Positions 33,222 to 42,821 are shown, numbered from the stretch's first letter. The stretch is DNA of 64,000 bases from Photobacterium sp. GB-56 (GCF_003026105.1 NZ_PYNW01000008.1:120746-184745); one strand, 5' to 3'. Notes: generated by a model from the letters alone, not told the origin. Numbers and translations are program-made.

Positions 33222-33503
33222 TTACTTACGCTTAAAGTAATCTCGAATAGATTCGAAAATGAGTAATACACTATAAAAGGGATTATCAGCTTTGTTATAT
33301 TCTTCTAATACGTAGATGAAGCTCGACTTATAGTGCTCTACTGCTTCTTCACTTGTTTCTGCATAAATCACATCATCTAACACTTCAAAGCCTTGAGACA
33401 GTAATGCTTCTTTCTCTTTCAGAAATGTCGAAGATGACATATCTATAAAAGTGTATTGTTTTCTGTCGTTGTTAAGCGTAAAAAACTGAAATTTAATCGC
33501 CAT
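33222..33503 (-). CDS. Conserved-looking hypothetical protein
   Basis: 93 residues, soluble, acidic, with a helical C-terminal half (SSFIYVLEEYNKADNPFYSVLLIFESIRDYFKRK). ATG at 33503 follows AAGGGAA and gives MAIKFQFFTLNNDRKQY. I do not recognise the family. It is on the same strand as the SDR gene and 71 bases upstream of it. Confidence 0.7.
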   Translation of the reverse strand: MAIKFQFFTLNNDRKQYTFIDMSSSTFLKEKEALLSQGFEVLDDVIYAETSEEAVEHYKSSFIYVLEEYNKADNPFYSVLLIFESIRDYFKRK

Positions 33504-33894
33504 AATTATTCCCTTATATTTCACCAAGCGTATAAAAATTGAAAACGAAAGTTTGAGTAATACGTCTTTGGTGCTGCTAATACATTGAAATAATATTTAG
33601 CTATAGCGTTCTAATTAAATTTAGCTGTAAAAGTATGCTTTTATCCTATGTGAAAGGTGAGTTTATAAGCAAGGCTTTGAACTCACGTTTTATTTTGTAA
33701 CGGGATGTAAAAAATAAAATGTAATCTGATGTATTAGGTGAGCTTTAGCTTAGCGTTTTTGGAATACATCCAAGCAATATTGATCTCGCGGTTTTTGATT
33801 AATCATATTTATCGTTACGACAAAGAAGTGTGTTTTTTAACGATTAGTAATTACTATACTATCCGCGTCAATTACTCCTGTATGGTATATCGAA
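33504..33894. other. Intergenic region, nothing firm
   Basis: 391 bases between divergent genes. A 63-codon frame (33738-33929) exists but has no ribosome binding site and overlaps the methyltransferase start, so I do not call it. No strong hairpin or promoter was identified. Confidence 0.4.
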
Positions 33895-34647
33895 TTGACT
33901 ACAACATCTTCTACTGCGCTGTACACTGATCTATCTTCTTACTACGATCTCATGTGTGCAGATATTAACTACCAAGCCCAAGCAGAATGTGTTCGTCGAC
34001 TTCACCAATTATTTGGTAATAAAGGTACGCGACATCTAGATCTTGCCTGTGGAACAGGTCCTCATGTTCGTCACTTTATTGATCATGGTTTTCAAAGTTC
34101 TGGCTTAGATATCAATCAGCCAATGCTTGATCTAGCAAAACTTCGCTGTCCAGAAGCCGACTTTGTTTTACAGAATATGTGCGAATTTAAAGTTGATCAG
34201 CCATTGGATTTGATTACCTGTTTTTTATATTCGATTCATTACAGTGACGGTCTTGTCAATTTAACGCGCTGTATTGAAAGTGCACATGCGGCATTAAAAG
34301 AAGATGGTATATTTTGTTTCAATGCGGTTGAAAAGAACTTAATCAACAATAATTACTTTGTCAGCCACAGTGTGGAACATGATAACAGTCGTTTTACTTT
34401 TAGCTCTGGTTGGTATTATCAAGGTGAAGGTGAGAAACAAGCGCTGAAATTGAGTATTGAAAAAGCCGACACACTCAATACTGAAATTTGGCATGATGAG
34501 CATCCAATGGTTGCGGTGAGCTTTATTGAACTTCAAGCACTACTTGAGCCATATTTCGATGTTCATATGTTTGAACATGACTACGAGAAACTTATTCCTT
34601 GGAATGGGGAATCAGGTAATGCAATCGTCGTGTGTGTGAAGAAGTAA
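33895..34647 (+). CDS. Class I SAM-dependent methyltransferase
   Basis: 250 residues. HLDLACGTGPHVRHFIDHGFQSSGLDINQPMLDLAK (about 47-83) contains motif I (DLACGTG) and the acidic end of strand 2 (GLDIN). The rest follows the Rossmann methyltransferase fold (LDLITCFLYSIHY; LKEDGIFCFN). The substrate is unknown. No ATG fits; TTG at 33895 is the most plausible start, with weak ribosome-binding evidence. Confidence 0.85.
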   Translation: MTTTSSTALYTDLSSYYDLMCADINYQAQAECVRRLHQLFGNKGTRHLDLACGTGPHVRHFIDHGFQSSGLDINQPMLDLAKLRCPEADFVLQNMCEFKVDQPLDLITCFLYSIHYSDGLVNLTRCIESAHAALKEDGIFCFNAVEKNLINNNYFVSHSVEHDNSRFTFSSGWYYQGEGEKQALKLSIEKADTLNTEIWHDEHPMVAVSFIELQALLEPYFDVHMFEHDYEKLIPWNGESGNAIVVCVKK

Positions 34648-34662
34648 CGATTAAAGAGGCAT

Positions 34663-34703
34663 CCAGCAGTGATTAATGATGACTGCTGGGTAACCCGTTT
34701 TAG
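34663..34703 (+). terminator. Terminator after the methyltransferase gene
   Basis: CCAGCAGT (34663-34670) and its exact complement ACTGCTGG (34682-34689), 11-base loop, followed by a short T run (CGTTTTAG) about 7 bases later. Confidence 0.5.
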
Positions 34704-34818
34704 ATTTATCCATTTGTATTTTTCTATTTCTTTAATTGTCTTGCTTCAATTAATGCTGAAGTCATTCTATGGTAATTTATATATTCGTTTATGAAACACA
34801 ATAACGAATACTGAGCTG

Positions 34819-35094
34819 ATGAATAAAATGAAGCATGTCGAAAATAAACTGGGCTTATTTATTGCCTGCATTGTTTTAATTTGTGTCGTTGCAACAATAG
34901 GAAGTTCTTCCAATACGCCATGGTTACAGATGCCATTTGAAGCATTTAATGGCATAGCATTTAGCTTTGGTTATTTCTTTCGTTTATCTGCTATGTGGGC
35001 GTACGCATGTAGTAGTGTCTTTTTTATCTCATTGTTTGCGGTTAGCTTTTGGCTGGGGAAAATAGTGGTAAGATTTTTTTGTCGTCGACGTTAA
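34819..35094 (+). CDS. Small membrane protein
   Basis: 91 residues with two hydrophobic helices (LFIACIVLICVVATIG and MWAYACSSVFFISLFAVSFWLG) joined by a polar/aromatic loop, and a basic C-terminus (CRRR) that puts the tail in the cytoplasm. No family is recognised. It is convergent with the next gene, with stops 4 bases overlapping. Confidence 0.65.
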   Translation: MNKMKHVENKLGLFIACIVLICVVATIGSSSNTPWLQMPFEAFNGIAFSFGYFFRLSAMWAYACSSVFFISLFAVSFWLGKIVVRFFCRRR

Positions 35095-35384
35095 GCCACT
35101 AAAAAGAAGAAATACAAGAAGCAGACGAAAGCGAGCAATATAGCCGAGATGATAGGGTAAATAATGTAGCTATCATCTATTCTATTCGCGCGATGAAAAC
35201 AAAAAAACGCTAACAAACCATTATAAAAGATCAATAACAGGCTGATCATTGTGCCAGTACGTAAATCTAGCGAACCAAGCTGAAATAGAAAAAAAGACAG
35301 CAGAACATAATCAATGACGATCAGCCATAGAAAAGTCTTTTGTAAATTATCAGCTTTACGCTGTTTTATTTGTGTATGAGTCAT
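35091..35384 (-). CDS. Small membrane protein
   Basis: 97 residues from the ATG at 35384 (MTHTQIKQRKADNLQ…), with three hydrophobic segments (TFLWLIVIDYVLLSFFLFQLG, MISLLLIFYNGLLAFFCF, YIIYPIISAILLAFVCFLYFFFLV). The ATG at 35423 would add 13 residues. A weak GTGGA lies 8 bases before 35384. It follows motB on the same strand and may be transcribed with it. Function is unknown. Confidence 0.65.
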   Translation of the reverse strand: MTHTQIKQRKADNLQKTFLWLIVIDYVLLSFFLFQLGSLDLRTGTMISLLLIFYNGLLAFFCFHRANRIDDSYIIYPIISAILLAFVCFLYFFFLVA

Positions 35385-35449
35385 TGGGCACACATCCACT
35401 AAAATCTCACCAAAACCAAGCATTGTATTCAATATTTATAAAATATAGC

Positions 35450-36448
35450 TTATAAATTAGACACGACGGGCTGTATTTCTTTTGGTTGGGTGACTGAATG
35501 GTTTATATAGTCGCTTCGTAGCACGGGTTGATTAAGACGCGCTTTTTCGTAAGCTTTATCAACAATGTTATCAGGATTTCCTGTACCAAAAAGAGCATCT
35601 ACAACACTGGCTGCGGGGGTCGTTAAGATAAATAACTCAATTCGACGATTTTCACTGGCATTAGGGGATTGTTTGTTCAGTAGGGCACGTTCTGCCATTG
35701 CTGCAACTTGAAGTACTCGATTGCTTGGCATGCCGCCAGCAATCAGCGTCTGTCTTGCGACATTGGCACGGGAAGAAGAGAGTTCCCAGTTTGATCTATT
35801 ACTAAACTGGCGTTTAAACGGAGTCGCATCTGTGTGGCCACTGATGATCAGTGAATTGCTGATTTGTTTAAAAATAGGGGCAATGTTTAATAATACATCT
35901 TCAAAAAAGGGCGTTAAATCAGCACTGCCACGATGAAACATATTTTGTTTGAAGTCATCTTGTAAAATGATCCTCAACCCTTGCGGTGTCACATCAACTG
36001 AAATATTACCTTGAGCTGATACTTGCTTAGCCGTTTCTTCAACAACTGAAGCAAGGATCGCTAATTGCGCTTGGGTTTCAAAACTACCTGGAATTAACGC
36101 ATCACTTTCAGGGCCATCACCGTTACCATCAAAAAACGATTTTATTGTCATCGCTGCATTGTGAGAACTTAGATCGGCAGCTTCGCCACCGAAATCAATA
36201 GGGGATAAGCTGTTGGCGGTATCAAAAGGATTGCCAGCGCCTTCGTCAAAAACACTGGCACTATTTAAATAAGCAACAATGGCTTTACGTTCCTTTTGAT
36301 CAACCACTTGCATTAACCAAAGCACTAAAAATAGTGCCATAAGAGCAATCATAAAATCAGCAAAAGCGACTTTCCATGCGCCACCGTGATGTTCATGTGA
36401 ATGTCGTTTTGTTGCACGTTTAAAGACGATCTGCTCTGTGTTCTGCAT
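35450..36448 (-). CDS. motB: Flagellar motor stator protein MotB (LafU)
   Basis: 332 residues. [24 protein letters not shown] (about 25-48) is the single membrane helix with the proton-carrying Asp. The C-terminal OmpA-like peptidoglycan-binding domain has [12 protein letters not shown] … [18 protein letters not shown] … [10 protein letters not shown]. It is of the proton-driven type expected for lateral flagella. Its start overlaps the motA stop, and it is the last gene of the lafA-side operon. Confidence 0.93.
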   Translation of the reverse strand: MQNTEQIVFKRATKRHSHEHHGGAWKVAFADFMIALMALFLVLWLMQVVDQKERKAIVAYLNSASVFDEGAGNPFDTANSLSPIDFGGEAADLSSHNAAMTIKSFFDGNGDGPESDALIPGSFETQAQLAILASVVEETAKQVSAQGNISVDVTPQGLRIILQDDFKQNMFHRGSADLTPFFEDVLLNIAPIFKQISNSLIISGHTDATPFKRQFSNRSNWELSSSRANVARQTLIAGGMPSNRVLQVAAMAERALLNKQSPNASENRRIELFILTTPAASVVDALFGTGNPDNIVDKAYEKARLNQPVLRSDYINHSVTQPKEIQPVVSNL

Positions 36449-37305
36449 TATCCCTCCTGTTCAGTTAGCCACCTCTCCATTTCGTTAAATGTAGGTTTAA
36501 TGTCTAGCTGAATATGTTTTCTTCCTGCGTCAATAGCTAATAAGGTCGGCTTTTTAGCGACATAGGCGACAAGTGTTGCTCTTATACATTCAAATGCTGA
36601 CATATTGCGTTTAACACGCTGTGCCATGGCATTACTGGCAGGATCTAGAATGCAATAACAGCCAAAAATTCCAAGAAAAGTACCGACTAATGCGGCAGCA
36701 ACGTGATAGCCAATCATGGCGATAGAGCCATCAATGGCTTGCATGGTAATGATGATCCCCATGACCGCTGCCAAAATACCAAATCCAGGTAAGGCTTCTG
36801 CGGTACGTTGCATAGAACGCGAAGGCAAGAGTAAGTCTTCTTCTATTGCACTGATTTCTTGTTCTAGTAACCCTTCAAGTTCATAAGGCGACATTTGTCC
36901 CATTGCCATTAAACGTAAATTGTCTGTAATGAAAGAAATAACATGATGGTCATGCTTAATGAGAGGGTAGCGATTAAAAATCGTGCTGCTTTGAGGTGAC
37001 TCAATATGCTCATCGAGTGCTTTAAAGCCTTTATTACGAACGGTATCAAGCAAGGTTTGCAGTAATGCCATTAATTCCATGTAGTACTGAGCCTCATTAT
37101 TACGAGGCGAGAGTACTTGACGAAATTGCTGACGCATTTCCTTTAAAACATGCGGTGGGTTACCAATGATCAAGGAGCCCAATGTTGCTCCGGCAATAAT
37201 TAAAAATTCAGCAGGTTGCCAAATCGCACGTAAATTTCCGCCAGCCCAAACATAGCCACCAAAAACACAAATAATAATGATGATGGCACCGATTAACTTT
37301 TGCAT
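36448..37305 (-). CDS. motA: Flagellar motor stator protein MotA (LafT)
   Basis: 285 residues with four membrane helices (1-20, 33-50, about 170-190, 200-222) and the cytoplasmic loop typical of MotA ([40 protein letters not shown]). [23 protein letters not shown] holds the conserved prolines and Gly of the third helix. With MotB it forms the proton channel. It is 9 bases after fliA. Confidence 0.93.
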   Translation of the reverse strand: MQKLIGAIIIIICVFGGYVWAGGNLRAIWQPAEFLIIAGATLGSLIIGNPPHVLKEMRQQFRQVLSPRNNEAQYYMELMALLQTLLDTVRNKGFKALDEHIESPQSSTIFNRYPLIKHDHHVISFITDNLRLMAMGQMSPYELEGLLEQEISAIEEDLLLPSRSMQRTAEALPGFGILAAVMGIIITMQAIDGSIAMIGYHVAAALVGTFLGIFGCYCILDPASNAMAQRVKRNMSAFECIRATLVAYVAKKPTLLAIDAGRKHIQLDIKPTFNEMERWLTEQEG

Positions 37306-37314
37306 ATACAGCTC

Positions 37315-38043
37315 CTAAGCCGATAAATAGTGATTGAGGGATTTCAGTGCTTGTTTATGCAGCTGACAAATACGCGGTGGAGTAAGGTTTAGCACTAACG
37401 CGATCTCATGTAGATTGAGTTCATGTTGATAAAACAGGGTCAGCAATAACTGCTCTCGTTTTGATAATTGTGTTAAAGCGTATTCCAGTGTGCGACGCAT
37501 ATGTTCATGTTCAACACCGTTATATTCCAACGGTGCATCTAGCTCTTTACCGGCTTCTAGCAGTTGATCAAGGCTTTGCATTTCACTTGCCATACTGGCT
37601 TGTAAACGCAGTTGATAATTTTCACTATCAATGCCAAGCGCAGATGTGATCTCTGCTTCTGTGGGCTGTCGGCCAAGTTGTTTCATTAAGTCACGGGTGA
37701 TGTCGTTCAGCTCATGAGCTTGTTGGCGTGTATGACGAGAACGCCAATCTAATCGTCGCAGTTCGTCTAAAATCGCCCCACGAATACGACATACAGCAAA
37801 TGCTGGAAATTGAGGATCTTCGACATCGCCATAACGTCGCGCCGCTTCTAACAGCCCAATTAATCCAATTTGCTGCATGTCTTCATAACTGCAATGTGGG
37901 CTAGTATGGTGACGAAGTTGATTAACCACGCGCTTTACTAAAACAAGGTGATGACGGATTAATAAATCTTCATCAATATGATGCTGTTGCGGCGATGGGG
38001 CCGTGTCGAGGTTATAGTGAGTGGTTGGGTTGTGATCAAGCAT
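37315..38043 (-). CDS. fliA: Flagellar sigma-28 factor FliA (LafS)
   Basis: 242 residues. Region 2 (HHLVLVKRVVNQLRHH … YEDMQQIGLIGLLEAARRY), the FliA-typical FPAFAVCRIRGAILDELRRLDW, region 3, and region 4 (LSKREQLLLTLFYQHELNLHEIALVLNLTPPRICQLHKQAL) are all seen. The ATG at 38043 follows GAGGTGAG; the longer frame runs into fliL. It should drive lafA and be held by FlgM (16955-17236). Confidence 0.93.
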   Translation of the reverse strand: MLDHNPTTHYNLDTAPSPQQHHIDEDLLIRHHLVLVKRVVNQLRHHTSPHCSYEDMQQIGLIGLLEAARRYGDVEDPQFPAFAVCRIRGAILDELRRLDWRSRHTRQQAHELNDITRDLMKQLGRQPTEAEITSALGIDSENYQLRLQASMASEMQSLDQLLEAGKELDAPLEYNGVEHEHMRRTLEYALTQLSKREQLLLTLFYQHELNLHEIALVLNLTPPRICQLHKQALKSLNHYLSA

Positions 38044-38053
38044 ACTCACCTCA

Positions 38054-38542
38054 TTATTGAATGACGTATTTGGTAAAAAGCACATCATCAATATCACGAG
38101 CGATCGTGGTATTGGCAAAGGCTGCGGTCAGGGTTTGTTTTACTTCTTGCTGTAATTGATCGATAGATTGTTGGTTTTGTAACTCTTCATACTTTTTCTT
38201 GCTGAACATTTTGAGTAATGCATTGCGAACGAGCGGCATGTAGCTATCGATTTGTTTTATTCGTTCGGGATAGTGGGTTTGGACTGCTAGCTCAATCATC
38301 ACATAATGAGTTTGGCGTTCACCTTTTACACTAACAACGACCTTATCGAGAGGATGAAAGGCAGGTTGTGCCGTAGCTTCTGGCTCTGATTCAAAGACGT
38401 TTGTGAACCATACATCGATGTTTGGAGTGGACGTATTCTGTTGGCTATACCATAGAGTGGCGCTAAAAGTGGCAATAGCAACAATAATGCTGATCAGCAA
38501 TATAATAAACAGGTTAGAAAGTGTTTTTTTATTAGTCATCAT
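38054..38542 (-). CDS. fliL: Flagellar basal-body protein FliL (LafF)
   Basis: 162 residues with one N-terminal membrane helix (LFIILLISIIVAIATFSATLWY) and a periplasmic domain (VVVSVKGERQTHYVMIELAVQTHYPE … VLFTKYVIQ) that matches FliL. It stabilises stators in swarming cells. AGGATC lies before the tandem ATGs at 38542/38539. The stop is 10 bases from the fliA start. Confidence 0.85.
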   Translation of the reverse strand: MMTNKKTLSNLFIILLISIIVAIATFSATLWYSQQNTSTPNIDVWFTNVFESEPEATAQPAFHPLDKVVVSVKGERQTHYVMIELAVQTHYPERIKQIDSYMPLVRNALLKMFSKKKYEELQNQQSIDQLQQEVKQTLTAAFANTTIARDIDDVLFTKYVIQ

Positions 38543-38562
38543 CCTGATCCTAAATAAGAAAA

Positions 38563-39648
38563 TTATGCGAGCGTAGATAGCCAATGCTCATTGGTTGTCG
38601 ATGTTTCAACGTCTGCAGATGACGTGGAAGTGATTACCCTGTGATCGTTATCATCTTGGGTTGAATGTTGTGCGGTTTGATCTGAATGGGAATCTTGCTT
38701 ACCGTGGCTGATGTTGACATCGACACTGACAAATTGCTGCTGGAGATCATGACGTAAACGTTCAGAGACTTGGTTAAGTGCATCACGTACTGCATTGTTA
38801 TTAGCACTGATTTGAACATTCAACTTATCGCCATCCATTTTGACGATCAGATCAAGCTTGCCAAGATCTGGTGGATCTAAACGAATACGTGCTTCTTGCA
38901 TGTTTTGTGTCGCTTGAAGAGAAACGCGATCTTGTAGAATATTCAGCATTTTCTCACCCCATTGTGAAGATTGAGGATCAACACTTATGGGAGCCCAATT
39001 CACACGATTAACCGTTATGTTGGTTTGTGTTTGTGTTTGTGTTTGTGCTTGAGCAGATAAAACTTGTTCGACTGCGGTAAGATTTTGAACCAATTGTGGC
39101 GCAGGCATTTCACCATTGAAAAGCGGTATTTTTACCGCGTTTAACGATGACATTTGTTCTAAGGCAGAACTGGGTAGTGAAGTTATAGTTAGTGGTGCGA
39201 TGACTTCCTTAATAGGATTGTTTGCGTGGTTAAGCGCAGATGTATTGACACCGTTTAGCACCTGATGAGAACTTGATAATGCATTCTGCGTAAATGAAGC
39301 AGAGGACAGTGTGCTTGTTGTTGATGGTGTAGCTAAGTGATTAAGTGGAAAATTGCCAATGGTTGGTGTAGTTACGGCTATTTCAATTTCACTTGGCGGT
39401 ATCGGCAGCAATGTTTGATGTTGCGGTGCTGATGCAGAGTCTCGCTGTTCAAGATCGGTTGTATTGGCATTGCCTGATAGTAGCTCTGGTAACGTACTTT
39501 CGCTTTGCTGAGAAAATATTTGTAATGTTTGCGAGAAACCTTCTTGCCCTACCGTAGCGTCTGAGCTTTCAACAAGCATCCCAGCTTGTTTGATATCAGA
39601 TGATGACGATACATTGTCAATTTTGGTGAGCGCAGTATTAATTAACAT
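38563..39648 (-). CDS. fliK: Hook-length control protein FliK (LafE)
   Basis: 361 residues. The first 240 are Ser/Thr/Gln-rich and low-complexity, the ruler part. The C-terminal Flg_hook domain (about 250-325) is clear: WGEKMLNILQDRVSLQATQNMQEARIRLDPPDLGKLDLIVKMDGDKLNVQISANN. A short hexanucleotide tandem repeat encodes a Gln-Thr run near residue 205 (39024-39047). It lies 3 bases after the fliT-like gene. Confidence 0.88.
   Translation of the reverse strand: MLINTALTKIDNVSSSSDIKQAGMLVESSDATVGQEGFSQTLQIFSQQSESTLPELLSGNANTTDLEQRDSASAPQHQTLLPIPPSEIEIAVTTPTIGNFPLNHLATPSTTSTLSSASFTQNALSSSHQVLNGVNTSALNHANNPIKEVIAPLTITSLPSSALEQMSSLNAVKIPLFNGEMPAPQLVQNLTAVEQVLSAQAQTQTQTQTNITVNRVNWAPISVDPQSSQWGEKMLNILQDRVSLQATQNMQEARIRLDPPDLGKLDLIVKMDGDKLNVQISANNNAVRDALNQVSERLRHDLQQQFVSVDVNISHGKQDSHSDQTAQHSTQDDNDHRVITSTSSADVETSTTNEHWLSTLA
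39024..39047. repeat. Hexanucleotide tandem repeat in fliK
   Basis: Four perfect copies of TTTGTG (plus strand), coding for alternating Gln-Thr in FliK. Length changes by slippage would be in frame and could lengthen or shorten the FliK ruler. Confidence 0.75.
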
Positions 39649-39651
39649 CGT

Positions 39652-39954
39652 TCACTCCATATTGTTGGCTGACTGATAAGCCTCAAGGCGTTCTTTTTCC
39701 TTGTCAGCAGTTGCTATTTTGTGTTGCAGTATTTGTTGTGCTTGTTGTAACGCAAGATAGGCTTGGCGATGTGCAGCCATTAACGCCGTTATTTGTCCTT
39801 GCTGTTGCGCTGTTTTAGGTTTTGATTTAAGTGGTAGTAACAGCGCACGTAACACTTCATCAAGCTGCTGTAAGCGAGACCAATTTTCAGTCTCAGCAGC
39901 TTGCTGAATTTTTGCTGTGAGTACTTTGAGCGATATGGAATTATTTGGCTGCAT
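39652..39954 (-). CDS. FliT-like flagellar export chaperone (LafD)
   Basis: 100 residues, all-helical, rich in Gln, Ala and Leu (ENWSRLQQLDEVLRALLL; AYLALQQAQQILQHKIATADKEKERL). FliT proteins are very divergent; size, helical pattern and position between fliS and fliK support the call, matching lafD of the Vibrio lateral system. It would bind FliD. ATG at 39954 overlaps the fliS end by 14 bases. Confidence 0.7.
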   Translation of the reverse strand: MQPNNSISLKVLTAKIQQAAETENWSRLQQLDEVLRALLLPLKSKPKTAQQQGQITALMAAHRQAYLALQQAQQILQHKIATADKEKERLEAYQSANNME

Positions 39955-40336
39955 GCTGCCCAAACCCTTGCCAACCTTCTCGAATATTGTTCATCACTAA
40001 AGTGACATTATCGAGGTGGGAGAGATCGTTTTTGACACTTGCTTGGTAAAGCTCAAGCTGACAAAACTCATAAAGTTCATGCAAATTAGCTGCAACTTCG
40101 CCGCCAAGTTCTAGATCTAACGCACTATCTAGCCCTATTAAGATATTCATGCATTTATTGATACTGATCCCCTTGGCATCGAGTCGTTTTGCTTCGATAT
40201 GTCCTTGTGCACGGATCAGTTCATCTTGAAAGCCATCAATAAGCATTAAAACTAATTGATGAGGGGAGGCTGAAGCGGCTTGTGCATCCAAGTCGACTTG
40301 TTGATATGAATTAAAACCTGCATCTTGCATTAACAT
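39941..40336 (-). CDS. fliS: Flagellin export chaperone FliS (LafC)
   Basis: 131 residues. SYQQVDLDAQAASASPHQLVLMLIDGFQDELIRAQGHIEAKRLDAKGISINKCMNILIGLDSALDLELGGEVAANLHELYEF is a plain FliS match. It binds the flagellin C-terminus before export. ATG at 40336 follows AAGGAG and is preferred to the upstream in-frame start inside fliD. Confidence 0.92.
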   Translation of the reverse strand: MLMQDAGFNSYQQVDLDAQAASASPHQLVLMLIDGFQDELIRAQGHIEAKRLDAKGISINKCMNILIGLDSALDLELGGEVAANLHELYEFCQLELYQASVKNDLSHLDNVTLVMNNIREGWQGFGQHAAK

Positions 40337-40349
40337 TGTTGTACTCCTT

Positions 40350-41684
40350 TTAACCAAATAAACCTTGGGTTTGCTGCATTTGGGTCATGATTTGATTCAT
40401 TTGGGTGAATTGTTTGAGGTAGCGGGTGTAAGCCATGTCATATTTACGTTCAAGGTTGGCTTGTTTATCGTCGATACGATCGATGTTGTTTCTCAGGGCA
40501 TCTTTGCGAGAAGTAAACATGCCTGAAGAAAATTGGAGAAAAGGCTTAAGTGAATCTTCTAATGAATCGAATAAATTACCGTCACCGTTAAACATGGATT
40601 CAATGGTTGAACCCATGGTTTGTTGTGCGTTTTTAAAGCTATCTTTATCAACTTCAAGTTTGCCTTCGCGGTTAATACTGATCCCAATTTCAGACAGTCT
40701 CTTGCCTTCAAATTGGTCGCGTAGAAGGCTATTTAATTGCGACTCTATTGAACGAAGAGTGGGATCATTGGCCAGTGCGCCACGTTTGTTATCTGCTGAG
40801 CCTGTTTGGGTATAACTATCAAGGTTGGATATCACCTTGTTATAGCTTTCAATAAATGAATTAACTTGCTCCAAGGTGGCATCTTGATCGGCATCGATAC
40901 CCATAGAAATGGCTGTATCACCAGAGGTTTGTGCTTTGGTTGCAGTAATATCAATACCATCAATAACATTGGAAAACGTATTGCTGCTATTGGTCAGTTT
41001 TAAGCCCGTGGTTTCCGCGCCAAGCCAAATCACTGCATCTTGTGGCGCACTGATTTCAGTTAAGTTAGTAAAAGCATCATCAAACCATGTTGTGCCTGTG
41101 CTCGAAGAAACACTTAATGTGTTCGCAATCCCTGTTTCGTTACTTGCTAGCATGAAATGAGTTTGACCACTGGTACGAACTAACGTGGCATTGACTCCGG
41201 GGTTATCGGGGTGGTTATTAATTGCTGTAGTGAGCTCTGATATGGTGGATTGCCCGTCACCATCGCTATCTATTGTTGAAAGGTCGAGATCAAGAGTTTG
41301 GCCATCGACAGTGAATGAGAGTGTTCCTGTGTTAGGTACAGACGTTGTTGACTCCAAGTTTGCTGGCATATCAGTTTTGACCTGATGGGCACTGGCAACT
41401 TGCTCAACAAAGACTTGATAATTGCCGCTTAACGCTTTTGCATTTGCACTGACGGAAAAGTGGCTGTCGTCACTTAATGTCGCTTTATTTTGAATAATGC
41501 TGGCAGTTGAGCTGTTGATGCTTTGAATTGTTGCGCGAAAATCACGTAGGGCAGATTCTACTTTACCCAATGCACTTAATTGGCTCTGGTACTTATCAGC
41601 TTGTAATTGATACCGCTGCTGAAATGGCTGTACATCAAAGGTGGCGAGTTGAGTGGCCATTTGAATAGGATCTAACGAATTCAT
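40350..41684 (-). CDS. fliD: Filament cap protein FliD (LafB)
   Basis: 444 residues. The N-terminal FliD domain (ALGKVESALRDFRATIQSI) and C-terminal domain (SFKNAQQTMGSTIESMFNGDGNLFDSLEDSLKPFL, then QANLERKYDMAYTRYLKQFTQMNQIM) are seen, with a middle region carrying Ser/Thr-rich beta domains. It caps the filament. AAGGAG precedes the ATG, and a sigma-54 promoter lies about 30 bases upstream. Confidence 0.92.
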   Translation of the reverse strand: MNSLDPIQMATQLATFDVQPFQQRYQLQADKYQSQLSALGKVESALRDFRATIQSINSSTASIIQNKATLSDDSHFSVSANAKALSGNYQVFVEQVASAHQVKTDMPANLESTTSVPNTGTLSFTVDGQTLDLDLSTIDSDGDGQSTISELTTAINNHPDNPGVNATLVRTSGQTHFMLASNETGIANTLSVSSSTGTTWFDDAFTNLTEISAPQDAVIWLGAETTGLKLTNSSNTFSNVIDGIDITATKAQTSGDTAISMGIDADQDATLEQVNSFIESYNKVISNLDSYTQTGSADNKRGALANDPTLRSIESQLNSLLRDQFEGKRLSEIGISINREGKLEVDKDSFKNAQQTMGSTIESMFNGDGNLFDSLEDSLKPFLQFSSGMFTSRKDALRNNIDRIDDKQANLERKYDMAYTRYLKQFTQMNQIMTQMQQTQGLFG

Positions 41685-41713
41685 TGATTGCTCCTTAAGT
41701 GACTATTTATATT

Positions 41714-41730
41714 GGCAAGAGCTATGCCAA
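41714..41730 (-). promoter_or_regulatory. Sigma-54 promoter of the fliD-motB operon
   Basis: Read on the minus strand: TTGGCAT, AGCTC, TTGCC. The -24 GG and -12 GC pairs are at the right spacing; only the C of TGGCAC differs. The expected start point is about 20 bases before the fliD ATG. The box is itself an inverted repeat (TTGGCA … TGCCAA). Confidence 0.65.
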
Positions 41731-41787
41731 AACTTTCTCGATATAAAGCATTTAAAAACAGGTAGTTATGATTGTCGCGTTAGGTGG

Positions 41788-41804
41788 CGGAAATGTGATT
41801 TCCG
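41788..41804. promoter_or_regulatory. Palindromic activator site upstream of the fliD promoter
   Basis: CGGAAAT-GTG-ATTTCCG, a perfect 7-3-7 palindrome about 60-75 bases upstream of the sigma-54 promoter, with more TTTCC motifs to its right (ATTTCCTG, CTTTCCG). The same motif family occurs upstream of flgB. I infer a LafK-type enhancer site. Confidence 0.5.
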
Positions 41805-41908
41805 TTTGTTATTTCCTGCTTTATTCCTATGTTCCGTTTATTAACCAAAGGGTTACTAATGGCTAGCTTTCCGACATACCGACTTACTGATATTTAATGA
41901 TGGCTACA

Positions 41909-41935
41909 AAAAAGCCTCCACGAAGGAGGCTTAGG
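41909..41935 (-). terminator. lafA terminator
   Basis: AAGCCTCC (41912-41919) and GGAGGCTT (41925-41932) with a 5-base loop, followed on the minus strand by a T run (TTTTTTGTAG). It lies 17 bases after the lafA stop and ends the flagellin transcript before fliD. Confidence 0.88.
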
Positions 41936-41951
41936 AAAAAGAAACTACAGT

Positions 41952-42821
41952 TTAGCGAAGTAGTGACATTGCCATACCCGGTAACTGGTTAGTTTGTGAA
42001 AGTACCGTTGTGCCGGCTTGCATTAACATTTGGTTTTTAGTCATGCTTGAAGATTCAACAGCAAAGTCAGCATCAACAATACGACCTTTGGCTGCAGATA
42101 CATTCTCAACCATATTGCCCAGGTTAGTGATAGTGTGGTCAAGGCGGTTAATGTTGGCACCCAGTGCTGAACGTGCATCACCAATTTCTTTCAGTAAACC
42201 CGCTTCACCGTTAGCACCTGTTAGGGTCGTTAGTGCTGTTTGCGCGTTAGCTGCAGAAGTCAAATCACCTAAAGCTAATGCGCCTGAAGTACCAATAGTT
42301 GCATTCACGGCTTGTACTTCAGTTGATACATCAACAGCTAGTTGATCACCTGATTGAGTACCAATCTGGAAGTTGACTGCGCCTGCACCAAATGAGCCTG
42401 CATCGGTCAAAATATCTTGTCCACCAAAGCTGGTTGATGCCATTACGTTGGCAAGCTCTTCACCAAGCTGTTGGAATTCTGCGTCCAAAGCTACACGGTC
42501 ATTGGCTGATACTGTGCCGTTTGATGCCTGTGTCGCAAGGTCGTTCATGCGGTAAACGATGTTAGTCATTTCATCCATCGCACCTTCAGCGGTTTGCATC
42601 ATTGAAATACCGTCTTGCGAGTTACGCATAGCTACAGACATGCCACGAGTTTGCGCATCTAGACGTGTTGCGATTTGAAGACCAGCAGCATCATCTGCAG
42701 CTGAATTTACACGGAAACCTGTACTTAAACGTTCCATTGCTGTGTTTAACAAATTGCTAGTATTGCTCAGTGTATTTTGTGTAACCAGTGATGCGTAATT
42801 GGTGTGCATAGATAGAGCCAT
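41952..42821 (-). CDS. lafA: Lateral flagellin LafA
   Basis: 289 residues. The flagellin N-terminus ([34 protein letters not shown]) and C-terminus ([42 protein letters not shown]) are complete. The centre is short, so the filament lacks large variable D2/D3 domains. The first residues are [12 protein letters not shown], chosen at 42821 because AAGGAG precedes that ATG. It has its own terminator. As the class-late gene it should depend on FliA. Confidence 0.95.
   Translation of the reverse strand: MALSMHTNYASLVTQNTLSNTSNLLNTAMERLSTGFRVNSAADDAAGLQIATRLDAQTRGMSVAMRNSQDGISMMQTAEGAMDEMTNIVYRMNDLATQASNGTVSANDRVALDAEFQQLGEELANVMASTSFGGQDILTDAGSFGAGAVNFQIGTQSGDQLAVDVSTEVQAVNATIGTSGALALGDLTSAANAQTALTTLTGANGEAGLLKEIGDARSALGANINRLDHTITNLGNMVENVSAAKGRIVDADFAVESSSMTKNQMLMQAGTTVLSQTNQLPGMAMSLLR

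Noticed and set aside
33738..33929. 63-codon frame before the methyltransferase
   Set aside because: No ribosome binding site, AT-rich hydrophobic translation, overlap with the methyltransferase start.
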